Assembly: GCA_963799455.1 (NCBI GenBank)
Contig: CAWCXF010000007.1
Location: forward strand, 186,001 to 250,000
DNA length: 64,000 bases
Source of the DNA: CAWCXF01 sp963799455
Lineage (GTDB): Bacteria; Pseudomonadota; Alphaproteobacteria; Rhodobacterales; Rhodobacteraceae
Reading direction: 5' to 3'
Made by a program: the position numbers and the translations under genes. Below, in pieces: positions 35,626 through 44,407 of this stretch; the stretch's first letter is position 1, and every line of letters starts with the position of its first letter. A model generated the notes under the pieces. That model was not told the DNA's origin. It saw nothing but the letters and a program-made list of their open reading frames with translations, and made no database searches.

Positions 35626-37587
35626 TCACCATGCGGGCGAAGTCGGCAGCTGTCGGTGCAGGTTGACGCCGTTGGTGACATCTCCGAGGAGCTGGTGAAG
35701 GGCCCACCCGTCGGCGTACGAAGCGTTGAGCCCGGAGCCAGAGATCGCGGACTCTAGCTCGGTTCGGAAACGGTCGCTCCCATCGATCGTGGGGCCCTCG
35801 GGATCGAGGGTCAGGTAGGTGTCGTCGGAGACTACGTATCCCGCCACCACGGATGGGAAGTACGCGACGAGCGCTCCGGCGTCCTCACGGAAAAGAGCGG
35901 GGGCCGATCGAAAGTCGGCGGCTTCGAGTCCGGTCGCTTCCATGATCGTCGTTCGAATCGCCGTGATTCGCGCCGCGGCATCGGCGTTGCTCACCATGAA
36001 GTCGACGTCGCTGAGGACCTCGTCGATGGTGACTGACGCGCTCGCCCCCATCGACGTCTGCCGGCCCTCAAAGAGTTCGACGGACCCATTGCCCGCGGTC
36101 TGAAGGGCTTCGAGCGCATCCACCGTCCCCGCAGGATCGGCGATGAGAAGTGCCCACCCTCGAGCCGAGTCCGAAGGTACAACGTTGACGATTTGGGAGA
36201 TATGGGACAGCAACAGCCAAGAGCCGTCCACGTAGATTGCCGGTCCGACGCCCTGCGCTTGCAAGAACGTGCGAAACGACGTGCCGAGGCCATCCGTTCC
36301 CGTCAGTTGAGGCCTGGCCCGCAGCGCACGGCCGTTGGGCCAGCTGGTGCCTGCGTGCTCGTGGGGCGGCAGCAGCAGAAAGTTGCTCGGCAGATCGGCC
36401 ACTGTCATGGGTTCGGCGTCGTAGACCTCAGCGCCGGCGACATCGGGGCCCCGAAGCTCACGGTACACCACCGTCGTCTCAGGCGACATTCTGAGAGGAG
36501 CCCGAAGCGCGATGCGCATCACCTGCGCGCCGTCCGGACCGGGCATGGCCATGTATGCCGGGTGGAAGTACTGCCCCAGCCAAGGCGCTTCGAGGCCATC
36601 GAACGCGGTCACTGGAATGCCGCCGGCGGCAGCCTCAAGCGACGACACGAAGGCGGGGTCGCTGGCCGAAACGAAGAGGCGGACGGCTGGGATCCAGAGG
36701 CGAGCTAAAACGCACCGCCGCAACCTTCATACGCAGCTCATCTTGGCCGCCCGGAATCATTCCGGCCTCTGTCACGACGTCGTCCACCTCCAGGGTGATG
36801 TCGACAAAGCCGTCCCACGCTGCGGAGTCGCGCACAAAGTCGAGTGCCTCGATACGAAGATCGATTCCCGCCCGCAGGTCCGATGCCGTCAGCTCGAAGG
36901 GTGGGGAGAAGAGTTCGTAGTCTTCGCCACGGAGAAGAAAGAGCCGGACTCGCTCCGCGCCTGGGCTCGCGATGCGCAGCCGAGCGGCCGCCGCGTCGGG
37001 CGCGTCGGGCCAAGCCAAGATGCGCAACGGCGCCAAGTCGGCCAGGTCTTCTTCGCCGTTCACGATGGAGTCGGCGGCGTCGCTGCACGCGATGAGTTCT
37101 GGGAGCGTCGCCTCCTCGGCGCATCGCGATTGGTCGTCGTCCAGGTTCGCCAGCAGGATCGCGCCGTGGGTCTCGTCGAAGCTCGCTTCCATGTCGTCGT
37201 CGTCGTCGTCGTCGAAGCGAACCATCCCGTCCCGGTTGGTGTCCGCCCGAAGATCGATGCAGGTATTGGCGGTGACGGTGCAGCCCATTGAGGCGTCGCA
37301 GCTGTTCGTTGTGCAGGCGCGCCGTCATCGCATGGGTCTTCTACTTGGCAGCCCAGAGCGGGGTCGCAGACGTTCGCTGTGCAGGGATTGCCGTCGTCGC
37401 ACTCGGCGTTGGTTGTGCACTCGGCAGGCATGCTTGTGTCCTGGTCGGCGTCGGCCATGTTGTTGCCCGCGTCGGCGTCTCCGCCGCCAGCATCTCTTTG
37501 TTCGCCGGCGTCCATGACCATACCGTCGTCATCGCCACAGCAGCGAGAAGCAGAACGCATGCCAGCGCGGTATGGATAAGTCGTCAT
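35626..37587 (-). pseudogene. Protein-arginine-deiminase-like lipoprotein, frameshifted, catalytic residues missing
   Basis: Across frames: a broken lipobox near 37545 (…LLLAA then CGDDDG in the next frame), an Asp/Gly linker, a Cys module (CTTNAECDDGNPCTANVCD), a PAD middle domain with calcium-loop-like RADTNRDGMVRFDDD and GAILLANLDDD, and a PAD C-terminal domain (WLGQYFHPAYMAMPG, ELRGPDVAGAEVYD, YVDGSWLLLSHISQIVNVVP, GDVTNGVNLHRQLP). Frames change near 37550, 37318 and 36710. Compared with PAD4, the QD Asp is Tyr, the GHVDE His-x-Asp is SHISQ (Asp lost) and the final Cys is Asn. Either a degenerate gene or an inactive PAD-fold protein whose frames were broken by assembly errors. Confidence 0.6.
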
Positions 37588-37764
37588 CGTGTTGTCCCCC
37601 AGGGTTGCGCTCAACTGTACATCAGCCTTCCCTCAAAGTGGCTCCGGCACATGAAGTTCGTCCGACCCCGTACCCCCTATGTGGACATCGATTCCCATGT
37701 GGTGTGTAGGATAACCGGATCTGAGGGCCGGATCGCGGGACGAGAGTTCACCGCATCATCGTCC

Positions 37765-37830
37765 GCGGCGATCACCGTCCTCACCGACAAACAGAAGGAG
37801 TACCTCGGCGTCCCCCCAAGGCCGATTGGT
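37765..37830 (+). pseudogene. Possible C-terminal scrap of S-adenosylhomocysteine hydrolase
   Basis: Reads ITVLTDKQKEYLGVPP, which matches the last conserved block of adenosylhomocysteinase (usually LTxxQxxYLGVPxEGPFKPxHYRY), then degenerates (RPIGRSPF) without the HYRY end. No upstream part of the enzyme is present within the roughly 270-bp intergenic gap. A remnant left by rearrangement is the simplest reading, but a short chance match cannot be excluded. Confidence 0.3.
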
Positions 37831-37890
37831 CGCTCCCCTTTTAGTCTGGGCGCCGGGGGGCGAGATCGGTAGGCACCTGGTTTCTAGCTG

Positions 37891-38677
37891 TTGGATCGCG
37901 CTAGTCTCTCGCTGGTGAGCACTTTTGACGGAGCGCAGTGGGCAGGGCGAGACCTTCGGCAGACCGACCTGCGGAGCGCTTCATTATGTGGCGCGAACCT
38001 ACGCGGCTGCAGGCTCGACGACGTCGATCTCCGTGGCGCGGAATCTCTGGGGCGCGAACCTCTCGAGGGTCTCTGCCGGCGCGTCGATCTTTCGCGGTGC
38101 ACGACTCGACAACTCCTCGTTTGCTGGAGCAAATCTTCGGGGCGCGCGTTTTCAAGACGCAAGTATGTCACTCTGCGATACTCGAGGGTGCTCACCTCGC
38201 CTGCGTGGACTGGGGTCACGAACGTTCCGACTTTCGCTCTCGCTTGGCTGAAGCGAACGGCTACCGAGCTTCACTGATGCCCTCTACGTTCACCAGGTTC
38301 GTTGCTCTCGAATGCAGCCAGGCAATGCGCTCCTCGCCATCGATGCCGCCCTGGGCTTTCCCCCAACGTGGAGGCCGAAATCGCGGCGCTCCTCGCAGAG
38401 GACAACTGGAGGTTGTTCGCTGTCGGCGCGATGGCTGCGACACGTCGGGGCAAAGCGGATAGTGTGATGGCGTTATTGGAGAGCCGCTTGGCTGGCGGCG
38501 GTCATATCGCCTTCATGTCAGCGGCTGCGCTTTACACGCTGGGGGAGACAAAGGCGTCGCTCTTGAGCCGCCATGCGGAGCTCGGTATCCCGAATCTGGA
38601 CGGGCCGTTTCGAGCGCGCCGGCGTGTGGATTGAGGAAGTCCAACGTCGCTTGTCCCGCCATCGAAAGTTGGCCTGA
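37891..38677 (+). pseudogene. Pentapeptide-repeat plus helical-repeat protein, several frameshifts
   Basis: Starts at TTG 37891. Pentapeptide units run through three frames: LRQTDLRSASLCGANLRG, then LWGANLSRVSAGASIFRGA with LDNSSFAGANLRGARFQDAS, then AHLACVDWG and LAEANGYRASL. A helical HEAT-like part follows (NALLAIDAALGFPP, then VEAEIAALLAEDNWRLFAVG, SVMALLESRLAGGGHIAF), and after a further change near 38610 it ends FERAGVWIEEVQRRLSRHRK at 38677. At least five single-base changes are needed, in GG, CCCCC and TTT runs among others, but no nonsense codon, which suits consensus error. About 260 residues when repaired. Probably a protein-binding scaffold. Confidence 0.55.
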
Positions 38678-38746
38678 TCCGAACGAGCAACCCGCCTCGT
38701 TCAACGCTCTCCTCTGAGCCTTCGGATCGATCAGCGCAGCTTCGAA

Positions 38747-41359
38747 TCAGCGCTCCAAGAACACTGGATTCGACACGCCGAAGGGACGGCTTCCGTTTGC
38801 GTCGAAGGCTTCGTCGCCAGCCGCGTGGAAGACGACCCAGCTCCCACCCTCCGCGACGTCGATGGAGATGTTTTCGTCGTAGCGAACGCCGGCGCCTGAC
38901 GCATCGACGGCGATGGTTTGCGTGGTCACGCCGTCGACGATGACCTCGAGTCGGCGGACATCCACATAATCCGCGGCGATGAGGGTCACGTTGAACTGGG
39001 CTGTCTCCCCGCTCTCCGTCACCGTGTCGCCTGGACCCGCGCCGTCCGGTCCAGACACGCGAAGATCGATGCCGCCGTAGATGATGGAGGCCCCGCGTTC
39101 GAGCGCCGCCTGCAGAGCAGGTCCGGTGACTTCAGCCGGGATGTTCGTTCCTAGCTGCAAACAAGTGCGCGGGTAGCCAGGCGGCACAGAGTTCAGACGG
39201 TGACTGTCCGAGGACCCCACCGCCGCGATCTGGCGCCCTTGGTTCAGCAAGGAGAACCAGTCCGCCACCGTCTCCGCACGGTTCGATTCGAAGTTGCTGT
39301 CGTTGAAGATCTCGACGACGCGAAACTCTTCGTCCCACATCTCGGGACGACCCACGGTGCCCGTCACCGGGTCATACTCCGCAGCCGTAAAGTAGCCTTG
39401 CAACGCGCCGCCGCTTCGGGGGTGATTGATCGTCAGAGTCGGCGCCTCGGGCCGGTCGCGGACCGCGTCGAAGAGCTCAGTCGGCAGCAGACCCGGCCAG
39501 AGCGGCGTCCCGTTGCCCGGCCCCTCTCTCATCTCCAGAGGGAAGGTGTTAAAGTGCCCATACTCGACGGTCGTGAGCTCAACGCCAATGAACCCCTTCA
39601 CAAACGCGTCCAGGCCCAAGTCGGTGATTATGGGCGAGTAGTCACGGATGACTTCATGCTCGGTCCGAATCGCAATCTGGACGCCGTTGGCGACGATGGA
39701 TCGCAGCTTGTCATCCGCGCGGTCCGAAGAGTCCACCGAGCCGTGGGTGTGAAGGTGAAAGTCCCCGCACAGAACCCCAGGGTTGGGGAACACTTCGTCG
39801 ATGACGGCGTCGACACGCGCTTCTCCGTCAACGCTCACCACTTGCTCGACTCGCTCGTACGTCGGGCCGTGACCGACTCGAACCCGATACTCGCCGGCGG
39901 GCACTTCGAGCGTCGCCATCCCATCGACGGGGTTTTCGAAATGAACTCGCCCACCTCCCGGAGAAGACTCGCCAAAGGAAGCGGGGGCCGTTGGAACCTC
40001 GCCATCGACACGGAAGACTTCGATCTTGGCGGGGAAGTTGTCACCGGAGGCGCCCTCGGTCGTCGTGACTCGAATCGTCGACGCGACGGGAAGCTCGAGG
40101 ACGTTATCCGCGACCACGTCAAAGGGGCCCGCCAGCGGGAAGCCATCGCGCCAGACGTAGAGTTCCGTCGCGCGTGTGTCGACGGGGACGCTAAACGTTC
40201 CTGTCGCATCCACCAAGAAGCGAGAGAAGTGTTCGTCGTCCGGTCCTAACGCATGGACACGAACGCCACCGACGGGTGCACCGTCCGCGTCGACCACGCG
40301 CCCGCTGAGCGTTGACGTCGCGGGTGCACCGTTGGCGGCGAGACCTTCCATCAGCGACGGCATCCCGCCGTCTGCTCCGACCACGATTCGCCCGAGGGGG
40401 ACCGCGGTCTCTCCACAGCGCAAGCGCACGGCGCCAGAAGTGAACACGTCCGCACCGCTGATGCTGACCAGACCTGTGAGCATACCGTCGGACGGGGCGG
40501 TCCACGCATAGTTCGTGCGCACATCGTCGGTGAACGCGATGAAAGGGGTTCGGCCCATGGCTTCTGCAAACCCGGTCCCGGGCCTCCACGAAGGCATCCG
40601 GTTGGCCTGAAAGAAGACCTGCAAGCCGCCGATGCTCGAGACGAGCTGCCGGTGTGGATTGACGCGCATGGTGACATCCACAGCGTTTGAACCCGGCTCC
40701 AGCGCGTAGTCGATGGCGCCTTCAGTTCCGGTGAAGTCCAACGAAGTGAGGACTTCGATGATCTCGCCCAGGGCGGTCAAAGGCGCGAGGGGACCCGTGA
40801 CGCGAACCACCGCGGCTTCGCCATCGCTGCCGTCGTTCAGAACGGTGATGGAACGCGTGGCGACCAAGAAGCGCCCAATGGTCATGACGATGAGACTAAA
40901 GTCCGCAGGGTCGACGAGCTGGTCGCCGTCGACGCCCGCGATGCCAACCATACGTCCACCGAACGGGTCGTAGGTTTGACCGATGTGGTCCTGTTGCGAG
41001 AACATCACCGCGACATTCTCGTTCGCGAGGACCAGGTCTCCCTCGCGCCACTCACTCAAGCCGAGGTTGCCTGGCGGGAGCTGGGCTGCACTGAGGCTGC
41101 CCGCGACCAGGCCTCCGCCAAGAACCACCGGCACGGGCTCCATGCCTTCTTCGATCGGAGAAGGCGGGTCACACGCGAGGGAGGGGCCCGCGTCTGGATC
41201 GTCCGGTGCGTCAGCAGCATCCGTTGCATCGGCGGCATCCGAGGCGACGTCCGGCGCTACATCCGGCGTAGATCCGGCATCGCCGGCGCTGTCATCGCCG
41301 CACGCGAGGAGAAGAACGAGTGAGAGCCAGCCGCAGCTTCGTGGGAGACAGAATCGCAT
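38747..41359 (-). CDS. Large lipoprotein with carboxypeptidase-regulatory-like and PHP-type (CehA-like) domains
   Basis: 870 residues. Lipobox LLLAC (Cys20), Asp/Ala linker, beta-sandwich region (about 75-340), a carboxypeptidase-regulatory-like domain (about 345-415: STLSGRVVDADGAPVGGVRVHA), then a CehA/PHP-type metallohydrolase domain (about 525-780) with CGDFHLHTHGSVDSSD, IRTEHEVI, TINHPR and GSSDSHRLN carrying the metal-binding His/Asp residues. PHP proteins in this class are phosphoesterase or related hydrolases; substrate unknown. One intact frame. Secreted, lipid-anchored. Confidence 0.85.
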   Translation of the reverse strand: MRFCLPRSCGWLSLVLLLACGDDSAGDAGSTPDVAPDVASDAADATDAADAPDDPDAGPSLACDPPSPIEEGMEPVPVVLGGGLVAGSLSAAQLPPGNLGLSEWREGDLVLANENVAVMFSQQDHIGQTYDPFGGRMVGIAGVDGDQLVDPADFSLIVMTIGRFLVATRSITVLNDGSDGEAAVVRVTGPLAPLTALGEIIEVLTSLDFTGTEGAIDYALEPGSNAVDVTMRVNPHRQLVSSIGGLQVFFQANRMPSWRPGTGFAEAMGRTPFIAFTDDVRTNYAWTAPSDGMLTGLVSISGADVFTSGAVRLRCGETAVPLGRIVVGADGGMPSLMEGLAANGAPATSTLSGRVVDADGAPVGGVRVHALGPDDEHFSRFLVDATGTFSVPVDTRATELYVWRDGFPLAGPFDVVADNVLELPVASTIRVTTTEGASGDNFPAKIEVFRVDGEVPTAPASFGESSPGGGRVHFENPVDGMATLEVPAGEYRVRVGHGPTYERVEQVVSVDGEARVDAVIDEVFPNPGVLCGDFHLHTHGSVDSSDRADDKLRSIVANGVQIAIRTEHEVIRDYSPIITDLGLDAFVKGFIGVELTTVEYGHFNTFPLEMREGPGNGTPLWPGLLPTELFDAVRDRPEAPTLTINHPRSGGALQGYFTAAEYDPVTGTVGRPEMWDEEFRVVEIFNDSNFESNRAETVADWFSLLNQGRQIAAVGSSDSHRLNSVPPGYPRTCLQLGTNIPAEVTGPALQAALERGASIIYGGIDLRVSGPDGAGPGDTVTESGETAQFNVTLIAADYVDVRRLEVIVDGVTTQTIAVDASGAGVRYDENISIDVAEGGSWVVFHAAGDEAFDANGSRPFGVSNPVFLER

Positions 41360-41489
41360 GGCCCGACGCTACACAACGCTGGGAGCAAAGGCACGGTGAT
41401 CGTGGAGTTGAAGACGAATCTCGTCCGGACCCGTTGGGCGAAAGATGCCCGGGTCTAGAGCACGTCTCATACGCAATCCATCTTACTCG

Positions 41490-41702
41490 TCACGACTCCT
41501 TCGAAGCGAGGTACGCAGCCTCAAGGCTCTCGCCGAGACGAATCTCCAGAATTCGAACGCCCGACGCGAGCAGCGCGGGGATCAAGCGCGCCTCAGTCTC
41601 GGACACGTCTTCGTCGGGTGAAAGCAGATACCGAAGCTCGTCGCCCACGAACGCGGGCTGACGTCCGTTCCCCACCTCAATCCGCATGCCCTCAATCCGC
41701 AC
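41490..41702 (-). pseudogene. Orphan copy of an ABC-ATPase 3' end
   Basis: Encodes about 55 residues nearly identical to the C-terminus of the ABC ATPase at 44408-45326 (both share GDELRYLLSPDEDVSET, RLIPAL and VRILEIRLGESLEAAYLA). DNA similarity covers 41496-41667 versus 44414-44584 in the same orientation and then stops sharply. No Walker motifs exist here. It is a decayed paralogue or a duplicated 3' end, and with the right copy it brackets the Roadblock/PAS operon. Confidence 0.75.
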
Positions 41703-41813
41703 GCCGTCATACTCGGGCGGACGCAGGTAAGCCCGTATCGCCCTCGCTGGGCGTTCGCCCTTAATCGCAGTTTCACCGTTGTCAGAAAGTCAGAGTGTCA
41801 CTAGGCCTGGTGA

Positions 41814-42132
41814 GTGAACAAACCTTCGCCCGTGCCGCTTTTCCAACATCCGCCGATCAGCGCGCGCATCGAGATCGACGATACGGGAAAGGTGGTTTCT
41901 TCGGACGAGACGCCCGGAGCAGGTCGACGTGCTTCAGGCGCTGGTGGGCTCCTTGGCCGCCCTCGGCTCACGAGCCCTCGCGGAGCTTGGTGCGGGGCAG
42001 CTCAATCGACTGGTCCTGGACGGGAGCGCAGGTCGACTCGTGTTCTCCGAAAATCCGGACGGCGGCTTCAAAGCTCACCTCGTTGACGCAGACGCGCCCC
42101 TCGGTCTTGCTCTTGCCAGCATCAGCCAGTGA
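41814..42132 (+). CDS. Roadblock/LC7-like protein, one frameshift
   Basis: About 105 residues after removal of one extra G near 41910 (…VVSSDETP then EQVDVLQALVG…). The pattern IEIDDTGKVVSSDE, helix LQALVGSLAALGSRALAELG, and strands LNRLVLDGSAGRLVFSEN...LGLALASI fits Roadblock/LC7 folds, which in bacteria (MglB-like) bind and regulate small Ras-like GTPases. First gene of a four-gene operon; its stop overlaps the next GTG start (GTGA at 42129). No GTPase gene is in view. Confidence 0.6.
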
Positions 42133-42700
42133 TTCGCGTCTTTCTCCTCCTCGCGGGATCCAGCCTTTGGACCGCCGCCGCCTACGTGGGCGGAACGACC
42201 CCGGACGCCGCTGGACCGCCTCAAACTCTCGATGGCGTACTGGTGCAGGCGTCGCCGCCAGCGGAAGCTGTCCCGGACGCAACGCTTCGTCCCTCGGCAA
42301 GCAGCGCGCCAGATGCAGAGTCCGGTGACCTGAGGGTCGCTGTCCCGGCCGTCGCTGTCCCTGCCGTCGCGGAGCCCGAACTCGAACGCCCGCCTCGTGG
42401 TCCCCTTCGCTCCCGGCTATATCACCTTCGAAGAGTCTTCTATCGCCTCAGAGATCGCGGAGTTCGTCTCCCACACCGAGGACGACCTGGACTGCCTCGT
42501 CGCCATCCGCGTCTATTCTGCGCCGGGTGAAACCGGCCGCGCCCCGTTCCTCGCAAGCCGGCGTGTCGCGCTGGTGAGAGGTCGTCCTCGCCGAAGGCAT
42601 GCCCGAACGGCGTGTCCACATCGAACCCACCCCACAGACTCAATCCCCCGACGCCGTGTTCGCTCACGTCGAACTCGAACGAGTCGGAGACTGCCGATGA
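42129..42700 (+). CDS. OmpA-like periplasmic protein, two frameshifts
   Basis: About 190 residues across frames. GTG 42129 starts a signal/anchor (FLLLAGSSLWTAAAYVGG), followed by an Ala/Pro-rich spacer to about residue 88. One extra C near 42392 leads into an OmpA-like fold (PFAPGYITFEESSIASEIAEF, LVAIRVYSAPGE, FLASRRVALVR); a two-base loss near 42575 leads into GMPERRVHIEPTP and the end VELERVGDCR at 42700. The OmpA fold binds peptidoglycan, though its classical DxxLSxxRA residues are only partly visible. The stop overlaps the next start (ATGA). Confidence 0.55.
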
Positions 42701-43635
42701 TTCTCGCTCTCATACTCGCCGGCGGCGGAGCCTTGCTCACGTTTGCCGCCGGCTTCGCCTTCGCCCATCACGCCTCGCAGGCCCGTCTCGACGAGCTCCG
42801 CGCCGCCCAAGACGAGACGCTTGCGCAGCGCCAGAGCGAACTCGATGAGTCCGTACGACTTCAGAAAAGCGCGGAGAGTAGAGAGCGCGATGCGGAGGCC
42901 CAGCGCAGACAAACCGAACGCGCCCTGGGACTCGACCGAGCTCCGCTGACGGCACCCCAAACGCTCCAATCGCTGGTGGGAAGCACCTCCGCGCGTGCCG
43001 CAGTTCTCGCGGACGTCGAAGGCCTTGAATGGGCGGGTGTTGGAGAGCCGGCGCACCGAGAGCGATTGGCTTCTTTGGGCGTCACCGCAACTTCCTTCAA
43101 CGACGACGACATCCTGGTCCTTCGCTCCCGCGGCGGGGACGCCCTGGTCCTCGCGGCGGTGGGTAAGCGCGCCCTCGTCTTTCACCGCGGGATTCACGAA
43201 CAGGGGCTCTTTGCGTTTGAGCGAAGCCTCGTCGAGCTCCGGCGCGGAAGACCCACCCCGCTTCGTCGCTCTTTGCCTCTGCCTCTGCGGCCGCCTTCCG
43301 CCTTTCTCAAAACTCTTGAGACGCGCCTTCAGGCTTCCGGCGCCCGCTCACTCGTTGCCCTCGGCACGGAACATCACGAAGGAAGCGATATCGGCGTCCA
43401 AGCGCCCTCCGCTTCAGACGTAGCCGCTCTCGAACACTTGTTCAAAACCGGTCCCATGCTCAACCTCGGACCCATCACCAGCGTCGAATGGTGTCGTCCC
43501 TCCGGCTCCATGCTGGTGGTGCCCGCGTCGGGGTTCCTCCTTGCGGCTGCGTTTGAACGCTACGCACTGGACGATGTTCAAGCGCAGCGCATCGAGTCTC
43601 TGATCGCCACTCAGGCACTCAAAGAGGCCGCATGA
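42697..43635 (+). CDS. Membrane-anchored coiled-coil protein with Roadblock-like region
   Basis: 312 residues: N-terminal membrane anchor (LALILAGGGALLTFAAGFAF), a coiled coil (about 28-80, rich in Gln/Glu/Arg: QARLDELRAAQDETLAQRQ), then a Roadblock-like region (about 100-185: AAVLADVEGLEWAGVGEPAHRERLASLG), and a second alpha/beta domain to the end (LQASGARSLVALGTEH, then LGPITSVEWCRPSG). Overlaps both neighbours by 4 bp. One intact frame. Could place the cytoplasmic or periplasmic switch of this operon at the membrane (inference). Confidence 0.65.
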   Translation: MILALILAGGGALLTFAAGFAFAHHASQARLDELRAAQDETLAQRQSELDESVRLQKSAESRERDAEAQRRQTERALGLDRAPLTAPQTLQSLVGSTSARAAVLADVEGLEWAGVGEPAHRERLASLGVTATSFNDDDILVLRSRGGDALVLAAVGKRALVFHRGIHEQGLFAFERSLVELRRGRPTPLRRSLPLPLRPPSAFLKTLETRLQASGARSLVALGTEHHEGSDIGVQAPSASDVAALEHLFKTGPMLNLGPITSVEWCRPSGSMLVVPASGFLLAAAFERYALDDVQAQRIESLIATQALKEAA

Positions 43636-44380
43636 GTCAGAGAAATCCCAATGAGCCTTCCTACCAGGAGCTCGTCGCGATGCTGAAGCGGGCCGAGGAA
43701 GAGCGTCATGAGCTCGTCGCCCAGCTTCGAAGCATGAAGCGCGAGCAGGACCGGGCTGCAGGCTCCACGTTGCGACCCTCTGCGAAGTCTTCCGAGGACC
43801 CTGAAGGTTCTCGCCCGGACCGGAGTCGCCGGCCCACCCTCGACTACGACCGCGGCGCCAAGCACTCGGAACGATCACCTCGGCTTTCACCTCGAAGGCA
43901 GGGTGCGGCGCAAGAGCGACGTCGTCGCCGTCGCGCCGAGCTGGATCCCTGGATCGGCAAGCGCTGGGGTCGTCGACACGAAGAAGGTCGAGGACAAAGC
44001 CGACTTCGACGCGGGCCGCCTGCGGCAGCTCGACGCTCCCCAGTTGGACTCGCTGCCCTATGGCGTCGTTGTCGTCGACCGCGAAGGTCGAGTCGTTGAG
44101 TACAACGACACCGAAGCGCGCATGGTCGGACTTGAACGCACGCGGGTCGTCGGAAAGAACTTCTTTCTCGACATCGCGCCGTGCACTCGAATCCAAAGTT
44201 TCTTGGGGCGCTTCGAAGAGTTTGTCAAAACCGACCACGGTTTTGGCGTGGAGACATTCGACTTTGTGTTTCGCTTCCGCCACTCGACGCAGTCCGTCAC
44301 CGTGTACATCACCGCGGGCCGAAGACGCGGAACGTACAACATCGCGATGCTTCGCCGGAAACGTCGTCTACCACGGGTAG
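43632..44380 (+). CDS. Photoactive-yellow-protein-like PAS protein with coiled-coil N-terminus, frameshifted
   Basis: ATG 43632 begins a coiled coil (YQELVAMLKRAEEERHELVA), then a linker; one extra base near 43800 leads into a PAS domain (about 44030-44340). It aligns with PYP: LDAPQLDSLPYGVVVVDREG, Tyr (codon 44101) and Glu (44113) in VEYNDTEAR, GKNFFLDIAPCT with Cys (44182) at the position that binds p-coumarate, FGVETFDFVFRFR, SVTVYITAG. PYP Tyr42, Glu46 and Cys69 are thus kept; Thr50 and Arg52 are not. Another extra A near 44360 probably hides the true stop TAG at 44378. Starts 4 bp inside the preceding gene. Light sensing is a hypothesis; no chromophore-synthesis gene is in view. Confidence 0.65.
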
Positions 44381-44407
44381 CGGCGGCGGATCGAAGCTCC
44401 TCGCTCA

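Noticed and set aside
43414..44283. 289-codon minus-strand frame over the PAS gene
   Set aside because: The plus strand carries the PYP-like motifs; the minus frame has no recognisable features.
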